From Collinsella sp. (lineage in GTDB: Bacteria; Actinomycetota; Coriobacteriia; Coriobacteriales; Coriobacteriaceae), in contig DXMV01000002.1 of assembly GCA_019414055.1 (NCBI GenBank), positions 1 to 64,000 of the forward strand: 64,000 bases of DNA. The letters run 5' to 3'. The notes beneath the pieces are model-generated. The model saw only the letters and a list, made by a program, of their open reading frames with translations, was not told where the DNA came from and searched no databases. The position numbers and the translations under genes are program-made. Of the stretch, positions 33,563 to 42,774 are shown one piece after another; the first letter of the stretch is position 1; the number at the start of each line of letters is the position of its first letter.

Positions 33563-33696
33563 GGAACCCCGGAAAGGGCAAATATATAAGGTCGCCTGCT
33601 CGGACAGTCCTGACTCGCACGGAGAGCACATTAAGTGCTCTCCGGCTCGTGCGGAACTCGCGATCGACCTTATATATTTGCCCTTCCCGGGGTTCC
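33563..33696. repeat. F4-family long palindromic element
   Basis: A 134-bp element with 32-bp terminal inverted arms (33563-33594 and 33665-33696) that match at 31 of 32 positions. The arms include a GGGCAAATATATAAGGTCG segment. Its centre has a perfect hairpin GGAGAGCAC-ATTAA-GTGCTCTCC (33621-33643), flanked by ACAGTCCTG on one side and GCGGAACTC on the other. It contains no ORF. A relative with the same centre occurs at 51202-51345. It lies between the DUF711 gene and a methyltransferase gene and could fold into one long hairpin when transcribed. Confidence 0.75.
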
Positions 33697-33862
33697 CGCA
33701 CATCTCAACCTTGGCTGAGTTCTGTCCCATGTTGCAGTTGCTTCGCTCCTGCACCACATGGTTGATACGGCGGTTTGGCGTTGGATCGGTTCTTTCTGAT
33801 ATATGCTGGTTGCGGCTCTTCTTTTGGGAGGAGTCGCTTTTTTGTTGTGAGGGGGATGGCCC

Positions 33863-34750
33863 GTGGCTGATGATTTGATTCGCTCTGAGCTTCTTTCTGC
33901 TGATTGGAATGGCGAATGGATGCGCCTGCAGGCTGGTCGGCGGCGGGCTGATGATTCTTTTGAGTGGGATAAGCGGGCTCGGCATTTTCGGCCGCTTGAG
34001 ACTGCTCCGTATGCCCGGGATTTTATAAAGCTGTTGGCGTTAAAGCCTGGCGAGTCGGTGCTTGATATGGGGTGTGGGGCTGGGTCGATTGCCATTCCGC
34101 TTGCTCAGGCTGGGCATCCTGTGATTGCTGCTGACTTTTCCCCTGCTATGTTGGGCACGCTTGATGCTGGCATTGAGTACTATGGACTCGAGGATCGCAT
34201 TACACCGCTTGAACTTGCTTGGGATGATGACTGGGATTTGGTTGGACCGGTCGCGAAAGCGGTAGATGTTGCCTTTGCCAGTCGTTCTGTCACCACGACC
34301 AACCTAAAAGGCGCGCTTGCCAAGCTTGATCGAACGGCTCGTCGGCGTTGTGCTGTCACGATGGTCGCCAACTCCAGCCCGCGCTATGACCTGCACCTGA
34401 TGAACGCCATCGGTGCCTCGGTTACCTGCAGTAATGGCTTTGTGTATGCCTTTAATATCCTCATTCAGATGGGGGCGCTGCCGCAGGTTACATACTTCGA
34501 ATCGCCCCGTCGCGATACTTTCGATAGCCTTGAGGCGGGCGTGGCGGACTTCTCCCGCATGCTCGAGCACGGTAACGAGGATAAGATCGACCGTCTGCGC
34601 GACTACGTCGCTCAGCATATGATTGAGAATCCCCGTGCTGGCGAGCCGGGGTCCAAAGGAGTGCCGCAGGGACGCTATATGCTCGACCATATCCGCAAGG
34701 TCCGTTGGGCGTTTATTGCATGGGAGCCGGTCTCTTCGAGCCGTCCATAG
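33863..34750 (+). CDS. class I SAM-dependent methyltransferase
   Basis: A 295-residue methyltransferase with SAM motif VLDMGCGAGSIAIPLAQAGH near residue 75 and VIAADFSPAMLGTL following. The N-terminal region SADWNGEWMRLQAGRRRADD then SFEWDKRARHF resembles SAM methyltransferases linked to metal or corrinoid biology in anaerobes, but the substrate is not evident. The start is GTG 33863, behind GAGGGGG. The first half of the gene uses T-ending codons heavily (GCT, GGT, CTT), while the second half reverts to the C/G-ending style of its neighbours. It is flanked on the left by the F4 element. Confidence 0.75.
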   Translation: MADDLIRSELLSADWNGEWMRLQAGRRRADDSFEWDKRARHFRPLETAPYARDFIKLLALKPGESVLDMGCGAGSIAIPLAQAGHPVIAADFSPAMLGTLDAGIEYYGLEDRITPLELAWDDDWDLVGPVAKAVDVAFASRSVTTTNLKGALAKLDRTARRRCAVTMVANSSPRYDLHLMNAIGASVTCSNGFVYAFNILIQMGALPQVTYFESPRRDTFDSLEAGVADFSRMLEHGNEDKIDRLRDYVAQHMIENPRAGEPGSKGVPQGRYMLDHIRKVRWAFIAWEPVSSSRP

Positions 34751-34932
34751 ACCGCTTTCGGCCGTCGTACACGTCCGCCTGTAACCCGCGCCGTTCTCCC
34801 GCTCGGCATCCGCATTCTTTTTGAACTGGGCAAACACGCCCCACACCGCGCCGTTCCTGCGCTATCGTGGGACAGCTCACGTAGATTAAGGCCCCATCGC
34901 GGGGCGCCCCATAACATAGAAAGCGAGAACCC

Positions 34933-35232
34933 ATGGCACTGACAGGAGCCCAGGTCAAGCAGCTTCGCAGCATGGCCCATCACCTCAACCCCGCCATCAT
35001 CATCGGCAAGTCCGACATCAACGAGGGCACCGTCGAGCAGACGGTCGCCTACCTGGAGAAGCACGAGCTCGTTAAGTGCTCCGTACTCGATGGTTCCAGC
35101 CTTTCTGCCCGCGAGGCCGCCGAGGAGCTCGCCGAGCGCTGCCACGCCGAGGTCGTCCAGATTATCGGCCGCAAGTTCTCGCTGTATCGCGAGTCATCGC
35201 GCAAGGACATCGAGAAGATTAAGCTCGTCTAA
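34933..35232 (+). CDS. yhbY: ribosome assembly RNA-binding protein YhbY
   Basis: A 99-residue single CRM-domain protein that binds pre-50S particles. It shows the typical N-terminus LTGAQVKQLRSMAHHLNPAI, the GKSDINEG motif (family GKxGLxxx), and the C-terminal VVQIIGRKFSLYRES. ATG 34933 follows GAAAGCGAG. It is a single gene closed by a terminator. Confidence 0.92.
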   Translation: MALTGAQVKQLRSMAHHLNPAIIIGKSDINEGTVEQTVAYLEKHELVKCSVLDGSSLSAREAAEELAERCHAEVVQIIGRKFSLYRESSRKDIEKIKLV

Positions 35233-35270
35233 GAGCCGACGATCCGGCGAGCCAGCATACATCAAGCTTG

Positions 35271-35303
35271 TGAGCGTCCGAGCAATTCGGACGCTCATTT
35301 TTT
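35271..35303. terminator. intrinsic terminator between convergent yhbY and the STAND/SARP gene
   Basis: Perfect 11-bp stem TGAGCGTCCGA/TCGGACGCTCA with a 5-base loop, followed by six T residues on the + strand. The tail overlaps the stop codon of the convergent gene. Confidence 0.85.
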
Positions 35304-38301
35304 ATCGCTCGACGAGCACGCGGTTGAGCCTGCCCTCCACCAAGCGCTCGTACAGACGCCGCGTCTCGGGCTCGGGCACGCCATTGACCTGCTCCCTCAG
35401 GTGATGCATATGACCACTGTACAGCTCGACGATATCGCGTCGTCGCCCCGCCGCACCGTAGACGCGCATAGCGCAACGCACCATGTCCTCGCGCGCCGTC
35501 TCTTGCCGCAGCCCCGACTCCACCAGCCATACCGCCGACTGCAGGTCGTTTTCTTCTAGAGCGGCATTCGCGCCCCGAATCATGCAGTCGATATACTTCG
35601 ATTCCATAATGCGCCGCATACGCAAAAAGTAGGTGGGATTACAGCCATTGGGAACATACAACGGGCCGGCGTAGAGCTGCTCGATCTTAAGGCACAGCTC
35701 GACCAGATGGGGCCCGCGCGCGCCCGTGCGATTTCCCAAAACTTCGCGGCTTATCTGATCAAATAACCGCACGTCGGTCTTGACGTAATCGCCGTTAAGC
35801 CCAATGCACTCGTTTTGAATCAGCACACACGACTTGCCGTCCGGTGTCGGCCCCAAGGCCGAACGCAAGCGCGATATCGTCGAGTACAGATTGTTACGAG
35901 CGCTATTGAACTCGGCATGGGGCCACAGCTCCATAGCCAGCGTCTCGCGGTCGACCAGTGTATCCATGCCCAGCGCAAGTCGCTCGGCAAGCGTCGCCGC
36001 TTTCTTGCGGCGCCACATCTTATCCGTGATGGGAAACCCGTCGCGCTCGGCGCGAAACGCCCCAAACATGCGGATCTCGATATGGCCAATCACATCGACA
36101 CCCTCGGCATCGCCGGCCTGGAACAGACGCTCGCCTTCGCCCTCAAAGTCGTCACGCAGCGAATACCGCGACAGCTCGCGCACCGGGAGCTTCTTTCGAA
36201 TTCTAGCAGCCGGCTCACCCAGACAATGCATCGCAAGACGCGCAAACAGCCGATACGACGGATCCAAAATCCCCGGGCGGTTCATGGACATCCAGGCTGC
36301 AAGGTCGCTATCGCGGCCCGCGGAGGCCAAATGCAGCGCCACCATCCAAGCCTCGGCACCACCGACCTGCGTCCGACTCAAATCGAGCAGCTCTGCCTCT
36401 TCGCGCACCGATACCATCGATGTATTGCGTAAGTACGCCGCGCGCTCTAGCAGCAGCGCGTTGTCGCGTATGTATCCAATCGATTCCTCGGCAAGCCTAA
36501 GCACCTGCACCGCACGGAATTTGGCATTGACCGGACGCCCCTCAGCCAGCGACTGCCAGCCTTCCAGTATTAAGCCAAACAACTGGACTTGATTGTCACG
36601 CACGCGCACGGCAAAACGGTCGAGCTCATTGAATGCCTGCTCGTCGGTCACCGGCATGCCGGCAAACAGGCGCCGCGCCGATAACACCATGCGCACCCAG
36701 ATGGCAAGCGCTCGGATTCCACGCGCTTCGAGTGCCTCGAGCGTCAGGGCCATCTCGTCATCACGCTCGTCAGTCCCCGCATACGACCCATCAAATAGCT
36801 CCGTTAACATGCGATCCGCCCGCACAAACGTCCCCGCGATATCGAGCTCACAATCGTAGGCCTTATCCGTTTTGAGCCCCGCGAGGATCTCGCCACCCTC
36901 CGCCCGCTCGGTCAGTCCATGCTTTATCTCGACATGTGCGGACAGCATGTCGAGTGCGGCACAAGACGCCTCGCTTTCCAACGCCGTATGGCTTGCCGGA
37001 AGCCCCAGACCACTATCTCCATAACAGGCGGCCGTAAACGCGTGCGCCACCTTCCACGACACGGGATTGAGCTCGGAAATCGCTTGTTCGCCCGCACGCT
37101 CGATAATTGAGGCCATATACCGCGCAAGCTTTGTATTGGAGACGCTCACCGCCGCCAGATAGATGCCGAGCGCCTCGTCAGGCGTCGGCTCCGAGGCCCG
37201 GTCATCTGCCTCGGTCTTTCCCAGCGCCGCGCGGCAGACATCCCCTCCATGCCCCGTCAGGGCCAGATCGACCCCATACTGCCCGGCAAGCTCCAACACC
37301 GCACTGCGGTCCAAAAACGCGTCGGCGAGGTCCATCGCGGTATCGCAGCGCCCCGCTTTAATCAATATACGCGCCGCCCGCACAACGAGTTCGGGGCGAA
37401 TTTCGGCGACCAGCTTGCGCAATCGCAGGCGTGCGTTGTCCTCGGTACCCAAGCAGGTAAAGCGCCGGTCTGCCGGATCAACGCCAAAAATGGGATAATC
37501 GCGGACAAGATAGGACTGGTCAATCGCCGAAAGCCTAACACCGCAAGCCTCGAGCTCCGAAATATTGCCCTCACCCATTAAGACCATCAAGCATGCCACA
37601 CTAAACAGGGCGTTGTTCTCGAGCGACGCCAGATCAACAAGTGCCGCACCGTAGATATTGACGATCTCGTTTTCGAGCATCTGGGCAACGTCTCCCTGCC
37701 CGTATAGTCCCGACTGCATAGCCGAGACGAGCTCGGGCACGCCCTGCGTAAGCTGATAGAAGTCGAGCGACGTGCTGATCGAAAACGCCGATGCCCACGC
37801 CGAATACTCATAGGCATGCACCTTGAGCATCTGCGCGTTGACTTTAATCGAATCGCCCAGTCCGTGAATCAGCTGGCGATTCGAAGGACGGCAGCTCATA
37901 AAGACCCCAACCCCCATAGCACGCAGGGTTCGGATTCGGTCGATCAGCTCCTCGGTCTCGCTCTGGCTGAGGTTAGGCACGTTATCGATTGCAATCAGGG
38001 AGTGCGGCTTGTCCTTAAGCTCTTCGGTAACGACCTCGAGCTGCATAAACACCTCGCGCCCAATGGCGCGGTCTGCCTCGATGATCCGCACAGGACCTCG
38101 CGTCGGATCGCTTTTAACCTCTTGGGCATACTGCAGCAGCACCGAGGTTTTCCCAAAGCCATCAGGCGCGTAGAGGACTACGATGCCGGCCTTTCGGCCC
38201 TTGGCGATAAGTTCGTTCATCAAGCGATCGCGCCGCACCATATAGCTACTGCCCAGCGGCATAAGCTCGAGGTCGTCCGTATTGCCCAAATCGTTAACCA
38301 T
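35302..38301 (-). CDS. STAND-type ATPase transcriptional regulator with C-terminal SARP/BTAD domains
   Basis: A 999-residue predicted regulator. Residues about 20-300 form a MalT/AfsR-like STAND NTPase with P-loop APDGFGKTS at 45-53 and Walker B-like SLIAIDNVPNL. A long helical middle of TPR type follows (about 330-730). Residues about 740-845 form a winged-helix DNA-binding domain (HIEIRMFGAFRAERDGFPIT, then WRRKKAATLAERLAL and SARNNLYSTISRLRSALG), followed by a BTAD-like helical domain to the end. In AfsR-type SARPs this DNA-binding unit is N-terminal; here it is C-terminal, as in MalT-style LuxR regulators. It is monocistronic. Target genes and ligand are unknown; no secondary metabolite cluster is adjacent. 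Confidence 0.8.
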   Translation of the reverse strand: MVNDLGNTDDLELMPLGSSYMVRRDRLMNELIAKGRKAGIVVLYAPDGFGKTSVLLQYAQEVKSDPTRGPVRIIEADRAIGREVFMQLEVVTEELKDKPHSLIAIDNVPNLSQSETEELIDRIRTLRAMGVGVFMSCRPSNRQLIHGLGDSIKVNAQMLKVHAYEYSAWASAFSISTSLDFYQLTQGVPELVSAMQSGLYGQGDVAQMLENEIVNIYGAALVDLASLENNALFSVACLMVLMGEGNISELEACGVRLSAIDQSYLVRDYPIFGVDPADRRFTCLGTEDNARLRLRKLVAEIRPELVVRAARILIKAGRCDTAMDLADAFLDRSAVLELAGQYGVDLALTGHGGDVCRAALGKTEADDRASEPTPDEALGIYLAAVSVSNTKLARYMASIIERAGEQAISELNPVSWKVAHAFTAACYGDSGLGLPASHTALESEASCAALDMLSAHVEIKHGLTERAEGGEILAGLKTDKAYDCELDIAGTFVRADRMLTELFDGSYAGTDERDDEMALTLEALEARGIRALAIWVRMVLSARRLFAGMPVTDEQAFNELDRFAVRVRDNQVQLFGLILEGWQSLAEGRPVNAKFRAVQVLRLAEESIGYIRDNALLLERAAYLRNTSMVSVREEAELLDLSRTQVGGAEAWMVALHLASAGRDSDLAAWMSMNRPGILDPSYRLFARLAMHCLGEPAARIRKKLPVRELSRYSLRDDFEGEGERLFQAGDAEGVDVIGHIEIRMFGAFRAERDGFPITDKMWRRKKAATLAERLALGMDTLVDRETLAMELWPHAEFNSARNNLYSTISRLRSALGPTPDGKSCVLIQNECIGLNGDYVKTDVRLFDQISREVLGNRTGARGPHLVELCLKIEQLYAGPLYVPNGCNPTYFLRMRRIMESKYIDCMIRGANAALEENDLQSAVWLVESGLRQETAREDMVRCAMRVYGAAGRRRDIVELYSGHMHHLREQVNGVPEPETRRLYERLVEGRLNRVLVER

Positions 38302-38688
38302 GCCCGCTCCTCAACTCGACCACATGGACACCGTAACGCTAGACCATATGTATCGCTAGATGAATAGAGCGATGCTACGGTTTAGGATGTTTGCTGGTAC
38401 GCAAATGGCAAGTTTTTGTTCAGCGTGGTCCGATTGAAACTTATCCCCCAACCAATCAGTCTTTGCGCAGGTCAATGCGCTTGCCAGCTTGTCCCATCCT
38501 TTGGCAGTTTACCTTAAATGAGCGCTGTTCAATTGTGTTGCGCAACTCACCTAGCGCCAGCTACCGTCTGCGACCTTTTCATAGCATTTATGCATAGTAT
38601 CTGTTATGGAATGAATCATGCTGCACCAGACGCACCCGTCAAGTTCGCGGCAAGGTTTTCGTCAAGCACACGGCGTGCACTCAGAAAA
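38302..38688. other. intergenic region upstream of the STAND/SARP gene
   Basis: About 390 bases, AT-richer than surroundings, without a recognisable gene. It must contain the regulator's promoter. No repeat of the families found elsewhere in the window was seen. Confidence 0.4.
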
Positions 38689-38713
38689 AAGGCCCCCGCA
38701 AAGCGGAGGCCTT
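38689..38713 (-). terminator. intrinsic terminator of nagB
   Basis: Stem AAGGCCTCCGC/GCGGGGGCCTT (minus strand, one mismatch) with a 3-base loop, followed by TTTTTTC-type T residues reading leftward (from 38688 down). Confidence 0.8.
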
Positions 38714-38745
38714 CGGCAAAGCTATGTCGAGGTGATAGGCTTTCG

Positions 38746-39474
38746 CTACTCGCAGAGCGAAAGGGCGGCCTCGTCGGCAACGACAACGCAGTTGGTGTGC
38801 AGCTGCAGGATCGAGGCAGGGCACTCGGGGGTAACCGGACCAAAGCACATGTCATGCACGGCTTGGGCCTTGGCCTCGCCATTGGCGACAACCAGGATCA
38901 TGCGGGCATACATGATGGTCTGAGTGCCCATGGTGTAGGCCTGACGAGGCACGTCGTCGATGCTGTCAAACAGGCGGCTGTTGGCCTGAATAGTGCTCTC
39001 GGTAAGGTCGACACAGTGCGTACCCTTGGAGAAGTGATCATCGGGCTCGTTGAAGCCAATGTGACCGTTGTTACCGATGCCGAGCAGCTGCAGATCGGGG
39101 TAACCGGCAGCAGCGACGATCTTGTCATACTCAGAGCAGGCAGCGGCAGCGTCGGGATTGGAGCCATCGGGCACATGCGTGTTGTTCAGGTCGATGTTAA
39201 TGTGATCGAAGAAGTTCTCACGCATAAAGTAGTGGTAGCTCTGGGGATCGTCGTGCGAAAGGCCACGATACTCGTCGAGGTTGTAGGTGCTGACCTCGGC
39301 AAAGTCGACGTCACCCTTCTTGTACCAAGCGGCGAGCTGCTTGTAGGCGCCAATCGGGGTGGAGCCGGTGGCAAGACCCAGCACGCAATCGGGCTTGAGG
39401 ATAACCTGGGCCGAGATGATATTGGCGGCCTTGCGGCTCATATCCTCGTAGTCTTTAGCTTTAATGATCTTCAT
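38746..39474 (-). CDS. nagB: glucosamine-6-phosphate deaminase
   Basis: Converts glucosamine-6-phosphate to fructose-6-phosphate and ammonia, feeding host-derived amino sugars into glycolysis. The 242-residue protein has VLGLATGSTPIGAYKQLAAW, YNLDEYRGLSHDDPQSYHYF, and the signature LLGIGNNGHIGFNEPDDHF. ATG 39474 follows GAAAGGACGCG; frames extending upstream are not conserved. The neighbouring PTS IIA-glucose and glmM genes are consistent with an amino-sugar locus, although each seems to have its own terminator. Confidence 0.95.
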   Translation of the reverse strand: MKIIKAKDYEDMSRKAANIISAQVILKPDCVLGLATGSTPIGAYKQLAAWYKKGDVDFAEVSTYNLDEYRGLSHDDPQSYHYFMRENFFDHINIDLNNTHVPDGSNPDAAAACSEYDKIVAAAGYPDLQLLGIGNNGHIGFNEPDDHFSKGTHCVDLTESTIQANSRLFDSIDDVPRQAYTMGTQTIMYARMILVVANGEAKAQAVHDMCFGPVTPECPASILQLHTNCVVVADEAALSLCE

Positions 39475-39672
39475 TACGCGTCCTTTCTCGTACAAGAGAG
39501 GCAAGGCTCCCCTTACAAGCACTTGCCCGCGGCCCGCGTCGGCCGCAACCAACGTGTGCGGCCACCAGGGCGAGGTCGCGTAATGTATGTGTCTCGTGTC
39601 TACCCGCGTCGAGGCCCCTGCCCGTCCACGGTGACCCAAAGCTGTTTAGCTTCGGACAAATCCCATCTTGCC

Positions 39673-39706
39673 ACGGAGGGCGCCCTGTTTCAAGGGCGCC
39701 CTCCGT
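39673..39706 (-). terminator. perfect 14-bp hairpin downstream of the PTS IIA gene
   Basis: ACGGAGGGCGCCCT and AGGGCGCCCTCCGT are exact inverted arms with a 6-base loop, about 40 bases past the IIA stop. No strong T-tract follows. The rest of the 39475-39746 gap shows nothing recognisable apart from the nagB leader. Confidence 0.6.
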
Positions 39707-39746
39707 AAACGTGTTTGAATTGTAGGCTAAAGGCAAAGCGGAGCGA

Positions 39747-40244
39747 CTAGCGCTCACGCGCGACGATGAGCTGGTCCATCTCCTCGACATGCTCGCCAAC
39801 GGAGCCTTTGATGCTCGAGAACTCAACGGAGTTGCACACCAAGATGGGAACCGTCACATCGTAACCCTCGGCAGCAATTGCCTCGCGATCGAACTCGATG
39901 AGCACATCGCCCTTATGGACGATGTCACCCACTTGCGCATGTACAGTAAAGTGCTTGCCCTCGAGCTGAACAGTGTCCAAACCAACGTGGATGAGCACGT
40001 CCAAGCCATCGACCGTGTTGAGCGCAACGGCGTGACCCGTGGGAAAAATGGCCTCGACCTTGGCGTCTGCCGGCGCAATCACACGCGTACCCGTAGGCTG
40101 AATGGCAACGCCCTGGCCCAAAAGGCCGGTGGCAAACGTCTGATCGTTTACCTCGGAGAGCGGAATGACGTCGCCCGAGATGGGAGCATCCAGCGTAAGG
40201 ACTCGACCACGCATACCAAAAGACCTTAGGACTTTAGTGAACAT
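39747..40244 (-). CDS. PTS glucose-type IIA component (Crr-like)
   Basis: A 165-residue phosphocarrier of the glucose/N-acetylglucosamine PTS family. The two active-site histidines are visible in FPTGHAVALNTVDGLDVLIH followed by VGLDTVQLEG, matching the IIA-Glc pattern of two histidines 15 residues apart. The N-terminus is SGDVIPLSEVNDQTFATGLL followed by GQGVAIQPTG. ATG 40244 follows GGGGGAGC. As a stand-alone IIA it may serve separate IICB permeases elsewhere. Its position between nagB and glmM suggests service to amino-sugar import. Confidence 0.93.
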   Translation of the reverse strand: MFTKVLRSFGMRGRVLTLDAPISGDVIPLSEVNDQTFATGLLGQGVAIQPTGTRVIAPADAKVEAIFPTGHAVALNTVDGLDVLIHVGLDTVQLEGKHFTVHAQVGDIVHKGDVLIEFDREAIAAEGYDVTVPILVCNSVEFSSIKGSVGEHVEEMDQLIVARER

Positions 40245-40315
40245 GCTCCCCCTCGGACATACCAATCAATCAAATTTGCTTTAACAGTTTACCACTTGGC
40301 ACCCGTTTTTGACCA

Positions 40316-41653
40316 TTAGGGAAGTTCACGCTTGACAACCTCGACGATGTCGTCGACAACGCGCTGGGTGAGCTCGTGCGTCTCCGCCTCGGCCATAACG
40401 CGAACCAGCGGCTCGGTACCGCTCGGGCGCACCAAGATGCGGCCGCGGCCGTTGAGCTCCTTCTCGGCGGCAGCGACGGCGTCCCAAATGGGCTGGCAAT
40501 CGTCCAGGCCGGCCTTGTTGTCCGAATGCACGTTGACGAGTACCTGCGGGTACTTCTTCATGATGCCGGCAAGGTCGGTGAGGGTGCGGCCGGTGCGCTT
40601 GAGCACGGCCAGCAGCTGCAGGGCTGTCACCAGCCCGTCACCGGTGGTGTTGTGCTCCAGGAAGATGATGTGGCCGGATTGCTCGCCACCGATGACGGCG
40701 CCATCCGCGAGCATGCGCTCAAGAACATAGCGGTCGCCCACGGCGGTCTGGACCATCTCGAAGCCCTGCTCCTTCATTGCGATGGAGAAGCCCAGGTTGC
40801 ACATAACGGTCGAGACGATCTCGGAATTGGCGAGCTTGCCGCGAGCGGCCAGGTCGGAGCCGCAGATGGCAAGGATGTAGTCGCCATCGATCTCGTTGCC
40901 CCCGCTGTCCACGAACAGCACGCGATCGGCGTCGCCGTCGTGGGCCAGGCCGATGTCGGCGTGGGTGCGCAGCACGAGCTCGCGCAGGGGCTCAAGGTGC
41001 GTAGAGCCGCACTCAACGTTAATGTCGGTGCCGCAGTAATCGGTGTTGATGGCATGAACCGTGGCACCTAGGCGCTGCAGCGCGGCGGGCGTGGTCTGGC
41101 AGGACGCACCGTGGCCGCAGTCGACGGCAACAACCAGTCCGTCGAGCTTAAGGCCGTCGAGCGTGCTGATGGCATGATCGACATAGGCCTTGCGGGCATC
41201 CTTCATCTTGATGATGTGACCCACACCGGCGCCGGTCGGCAGCGTGTCGGCAGCCATGGCCTCCTCGGACATGACCCAGGCGCTGATCTCTTCCTCGACA
41301 GCATCGGGAAGCTTCATGCCCTTGCGGCTAAAGAACTTGATGCCGTTGAACTCCGGCGGATTGTGCGAAGCGGAGATGACGATGCCGCCGTCGAGCTCAT
41401 TTTGGACGGTGAGCAGCGCCACGGCCGGCGTGGGGATAACGCCGCAGCAGTGCGGGCGGCCGCCCTCTGCCATGATACCGGCGGTCAGAGCACTCTCGAG
41501 CATGGTGCCCGAAAGACGTGTATCGCGACCGATGCAGATGTCCGGGCCAAGAAACTTGGTCGCCGCGCGACCTAGGCGAAACGCGAGGTCGCACGAGAGG
41601 TCGGCGTTGGCGACGCCACGGACGCCATCGGTACCGAAGATGTTCTGGGGCAT
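40316..41653 (-). CDS. glmM: phosphoglucosamine mutase
   Basis: Interconverts glucosamine-6-phosphate and glucosamine-1-phosphate for cell wall UDP-GlcNAc synthesis. The 445-residue protein starts MPQNIFGTDGVRGVAN. Catalytic S96 is in VISASHNPPEFNG, the metal-binding loop is AHDGDADRVLFVD, and the C-terminal phosphate loop is RILVRPSGTEPLVRVMAEAE. ATG 41653 is behind GGAGCGATCCT. Length and motifs are standard. Confidence 0.96.
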   Translation of the reverse strand: MPQNIFGTDGVRGVANADLSCDLAFRLGRAATKFLGPDICIGRDTRLSGTMLESALTAGIMAEGGRPHCCGVIPTPAVALLTVQNELDGGIVISASHNPPEFNGIKFFSRKGMKLPDAVEEEISAWVMSEEAMAADTLPTGAGVGHIIKMKDARKAYVDHAISTLDGLKLDGLVVAVDCGHGASCQTTPAALQRLGATVHAINTDYCGTDINVECGSTHLEPLRELVLRTHADIGLAHDGDADRVLFVDSGGNEIDGDYILAICGSDLAARGKLANSEIVSTVMCNLGFSIAMKEQGFEMVQTAVGDRYVLERMLADGAVIGGEQSGHIIFLEHNTTGDGLVTALQLLAVLKRTGRTLTDLAGIMKKYPQVLVNVHSDNKAGLDDCQPIWDAVAAAEKELNGRGRILVRPSGTEPLVRVMAEAETHELTQRVVDDIVEVVKRELP

Positions 41654-41710
41654 AGGATCGCTCCTTCCCAAGTGGGCAAAACGAAGCCGCCCACCCTAGT
41701 CGAAAAGAAA

Positions 41711-41744
41711 AGCGGGACCCACCGAGCAGTCGGTAGGCCCCGCT
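41711..41744 (-). terminator. intrinsic terminator of rplM-rpsI
   Basis: Stem AGCGGGGCCTACCGA/TCGGTGGGTCCCGCT (minus strand, two mismatches) with a 4-base loop, followed by TTTTCTTTTCG. Confidence 0.85.
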
Positions 41745-41775
41745 TGTACATTGTATCTCGTAAGGAGATAAAACC

Positions 41776-42171
<396 letters not shown>

Positions 42172-42173
42172 CT

Positions 42174-42617
42174 TTAAGCCTCCAGCTCAATCTTCGTGGG
42201 GTTCTGGGCAGCGTGCGGATGCTCGGCACCAGCGTAGACCTTAAGCTTGGTCATCTGGGCACGGCCGAGGGTGGTCTTGGGCAGCATGCCGCGAACGGCG
42301 CGCTCGATGACCTTCTCCGGGTGCTTCTCCATAGCCTGGCGGAAGCTCTCAGCCTTGAGGCCGCCGTTGTAGCCGCTGTGGCGATAATAGGTCTTCGTGT
42401 CGGCCTTGTTACCGGTAAGCTGGACCTTATCGGCGTTGATGACGACAACGAAGTCGCCGCAGTCGCTGTTGGGCGTGAACTGGGGCTTGTTCTTACCGCG
42501 CAGGATCATTGCGATCTGGGTGGCAAGACGGCCCAGGACAGCACCATCGGCGTCGACGAGAACCCAGTTGCGCTGGACCTCGCCCTGCTTGGCGTAGTGA
42601 GTCGATTTCGAAATCAC
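42174..42617 (-). CDS. rplM: 50S ribosomal protein L13
   Basis: A 147-residue ribosomal protein with WVLVDADGAVLGRLATQIAM, DFVVVINADKVQLTGNKADT, YYRHSGYNGG and AVRGMLPKTTLGRAQMTKLK. It is the first gene of the L13-S9 operon. ATG or an equivalent start at 42617 follows GGAGGAGTCTAAGTG. A well-formed promoter lies 70-95 bases upstream. Confidence 0.98.
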   Translation of the reverse strand: MISKSTHYAKQGEVQRNWVLVDADGAVLGRLATQIAMILRGKNKPQFTPNSDCGDFVVVINADKVQLTGNKADTKTYYRHSGYNGGLKAESFRQAMEKHPEKVIERAVRGMLPKTTLGRAQMTKLKVYAGAEHPHAAQNPTKIELEA

Positions 42618-42683
42618 TTAGACTCCTCCATGTACAGTACGTGTTGTTACAGAGATTCACGGGGCTCTGCAAGTAACCCGTCC

Positions 42684-42711
42684 ATATTACCCCGCTCGCC
42701 GCTCGAGTCAA
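42684..42711 (-). promoter_or_regulatory. predicted sigma-70-type promoter of rplM-rpsI
   Basis: On the minus strand TTGACT (42711-42706), a 16-base spacer, then TAATAT (42689-42684). Both hexamers are near consensus and sit about 65 bases upstream of the rplM start. Confidence 0.65.
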
Positions 42712-42774
42712 CAGGTATTTTGGCTCCGACCAGAGTTTCTGCACATGTCATCCATGGGTCATGACGTCGTGACA

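Noticed and set aside
29954..33985. Very long open frame antisense to metH and the DUF711 gene
   Set aside because: High-GC genes with C/G-ending codons often leave long antisense frames. It has no ribosome site, low-complexity composition and the + strand genes are unambiguous. The same applies to long frames antisense to guaA, glnA and the beta-glucosidase gene.
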